64,000 nt of DNA from Brachycybe producta (Eukaryota > Arthropoda > Diplopoda > Playtdesmida > Andrognathidae). The stretch spans positions 124,001-188,000 of the forward strand of contig JAUPFP010000053.1 in assembly GCA_036925085.1 (NCBI GenBank), written 5' to 3'. Each line of letters opens with the position of its first letter. The stretch's first letter is position 1. Positions 63,901 through 64,000 of the stretch are shown piece after piece. The notes beneath the pieces are model-generated. The model was not told the origin of the DNA and searched no databases. It saw nothing but the letters and a program-made list of their open reading frames with translations. The position numbers and the translations under genes were made by a program.

Positions 63901-64000
63901 TCAATTAGTTCATTTGCAATGAATTTTAGAATTTACAAATCCATGAGCAAGCTTAGACACTTCAATGACTTTGAACTGGTGTAACTTTTGGAGCATGCAG
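60931..64000 (+). repeat. Right end of the window: 738 bp tetramer and mixed units
   Basis: A 738 bp four-unit period (Abeta-p, B-q, Abeta-r, Aalpha-q) is seen between 61684 and 62422 and between Aalpha heads at 61501 and 62239. It breaks down near 62890. B heads here often read AAAAAATGAGTAAAAATTG. Small lesions include ATTTCATTTG for AGTTCATTTG at 62241, GAGTTCTCGTG near 61904, an extra T in AAGCTTTAG near 63771, and a 6-bp loss (GACGCCCACTTTG to GACTTTG) near 63967. The array continues beyond the window. Confidence 0.82.

Larger units (their letters stand above)
1..64000 (+). repeat. Satellite DNA array, ~185 bp monomers, truncated at both window ends
   Basis: Every stretch of the window can be read as head-to-tail copies of one ~185 bp satellite family, all in the same orientation. 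Successive TTAGT phase marks at 41, 225, 414, 597, 786 and 969 show units of 184, 189, 183, 189 and 183 bp; an A-B pair is usually 372 bp. One typical A monomer counted by hand has 66 G+C in 183 bases (36%). Each unit contains GCATGC and GTGCAC in its core, and most A units contain a HindIII site. I found no interruption by a transposon, microsatellite or unique sequence. Role is inferred only: arrays of this size and purity with HOR structure are typical of centromeric or pericentromeric heterochromatin. Species and published family name are not recognised. Confidence 0.97.

Noticed and set aside
1..64000. Many open reading frames of 62-159 codons, mostly on the minus strand across B units, with nearly identical predicted peptides
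   Set aside because: They repeat only because the DNA repeats. Unit lengths of 183, 186 and 189 bp are multiples of three, so a frame stays open across a B unit and always ends at the same TGA in the next A head. Starts are arbitrary internal ATG codons, single-base indels in homopolymers break the frame freely, and no domain or signal peptide is recognisable. A codon-position substitution test would be needed to reopen the case.
1..64000. Known primate alpha satellite or Arabidopsis 178-bp centromere repeat
   Set aside because: Monomer length is similar, but I could not match characteristic stretches of either family to the A or B unit. Similar length alone probably reflects nucleosome spacing.

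Overview
The whole 64 kb window is a single uninterrupted array of tandemly repeated, AT-rich satellite DNA. I see no credible protein-coding gene, tRNA, rRNA, transposon, CRISPR array or unique sequence in it, and both ends of the window lie inside the array. An array this long and pure, with ~185 bp monomers organised into many nested higher-order repeats (HORs), is typical of centromeric, pericentromeric or other heterochromatic blocks of a eukaryotic chromosome. I do not recognise the satellite family and cannot name the species. Nearly all CpG positions in the monomer exist in CpG, TpG and CpA versions, which points to a host that methylates cytosine (a plant or a vertebrate would fit; this is inference).

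Monomer anatomy. Counting from a nearly invariant TTAGT, units are 183, 186 or 189 bp, with a few 1-bp variants, so there are about 345 monomers. Every unit ends in a shared half: the core GAAGCATGCAGTGCACAC, then a tail with an inverted repeat. The first ~85 bp (the head) comes in two unrelated forms. The A head (TTAGTTCATTTG...) usually carries a HindIII site. It has variants Aalpha (GAAACGATTTTTAG), Abeta (GCAATGAATTTTAG) and Agamma (GAAATGATTTTTATAATT). The B head (TTAGTAAAAATTG...) is built of phased A-tracts and dyads. Three tails exist: p (...TGTACAAGG...CTCCATTCTACAAAAA), q (...TGTCCAAAG...GAAAATAACAGC...CATCAA) and r (...GAATGTCCTAG... or ...GTCAAAGG...GTCCA). Tail p is normally followed by B, q by Abeta and r by Aalpha or Agamma.

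Layout. 1-14673 is a mosaic of Aalpha, Abeta and B units with local tandem duplications of 1858 and 1479 bp and dispersed copies about 7.0, 7.4 and 8.9 kb apart. 14674-21546 is a recent tandem duplication of a 3528 bp, 19-monomer block whose second copy lost one 183 bp unit. 21547-28270 holds a 2220 bp duplication, and part of this region recurs near 43-47.7 kb. 28271-33065 is a 2398 bp tandem duplication. 33000-34487, 35783-37270 and 39121-40980 are runs of 372 bp A-B dimers, the last two inside a 3338/3710 bp duplication. 41257-49675 holds 928, 1849 and 1842 bp duplications. 49664-64000 has the clearest small HORs: 372 bp dimers, 555 bp trimers, 927 bp pentamers, 1293 bp heptamers and 738 bp tetramers.

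How the parts work together: the window reads as a record of repeated unequal exchange and short-tract conversion between monomers. Breakpoints fall mostly at the shared core or at the TTAGT junction, and recent amplification has made local HORs nearly identical. All units I read lie in the same orientation.
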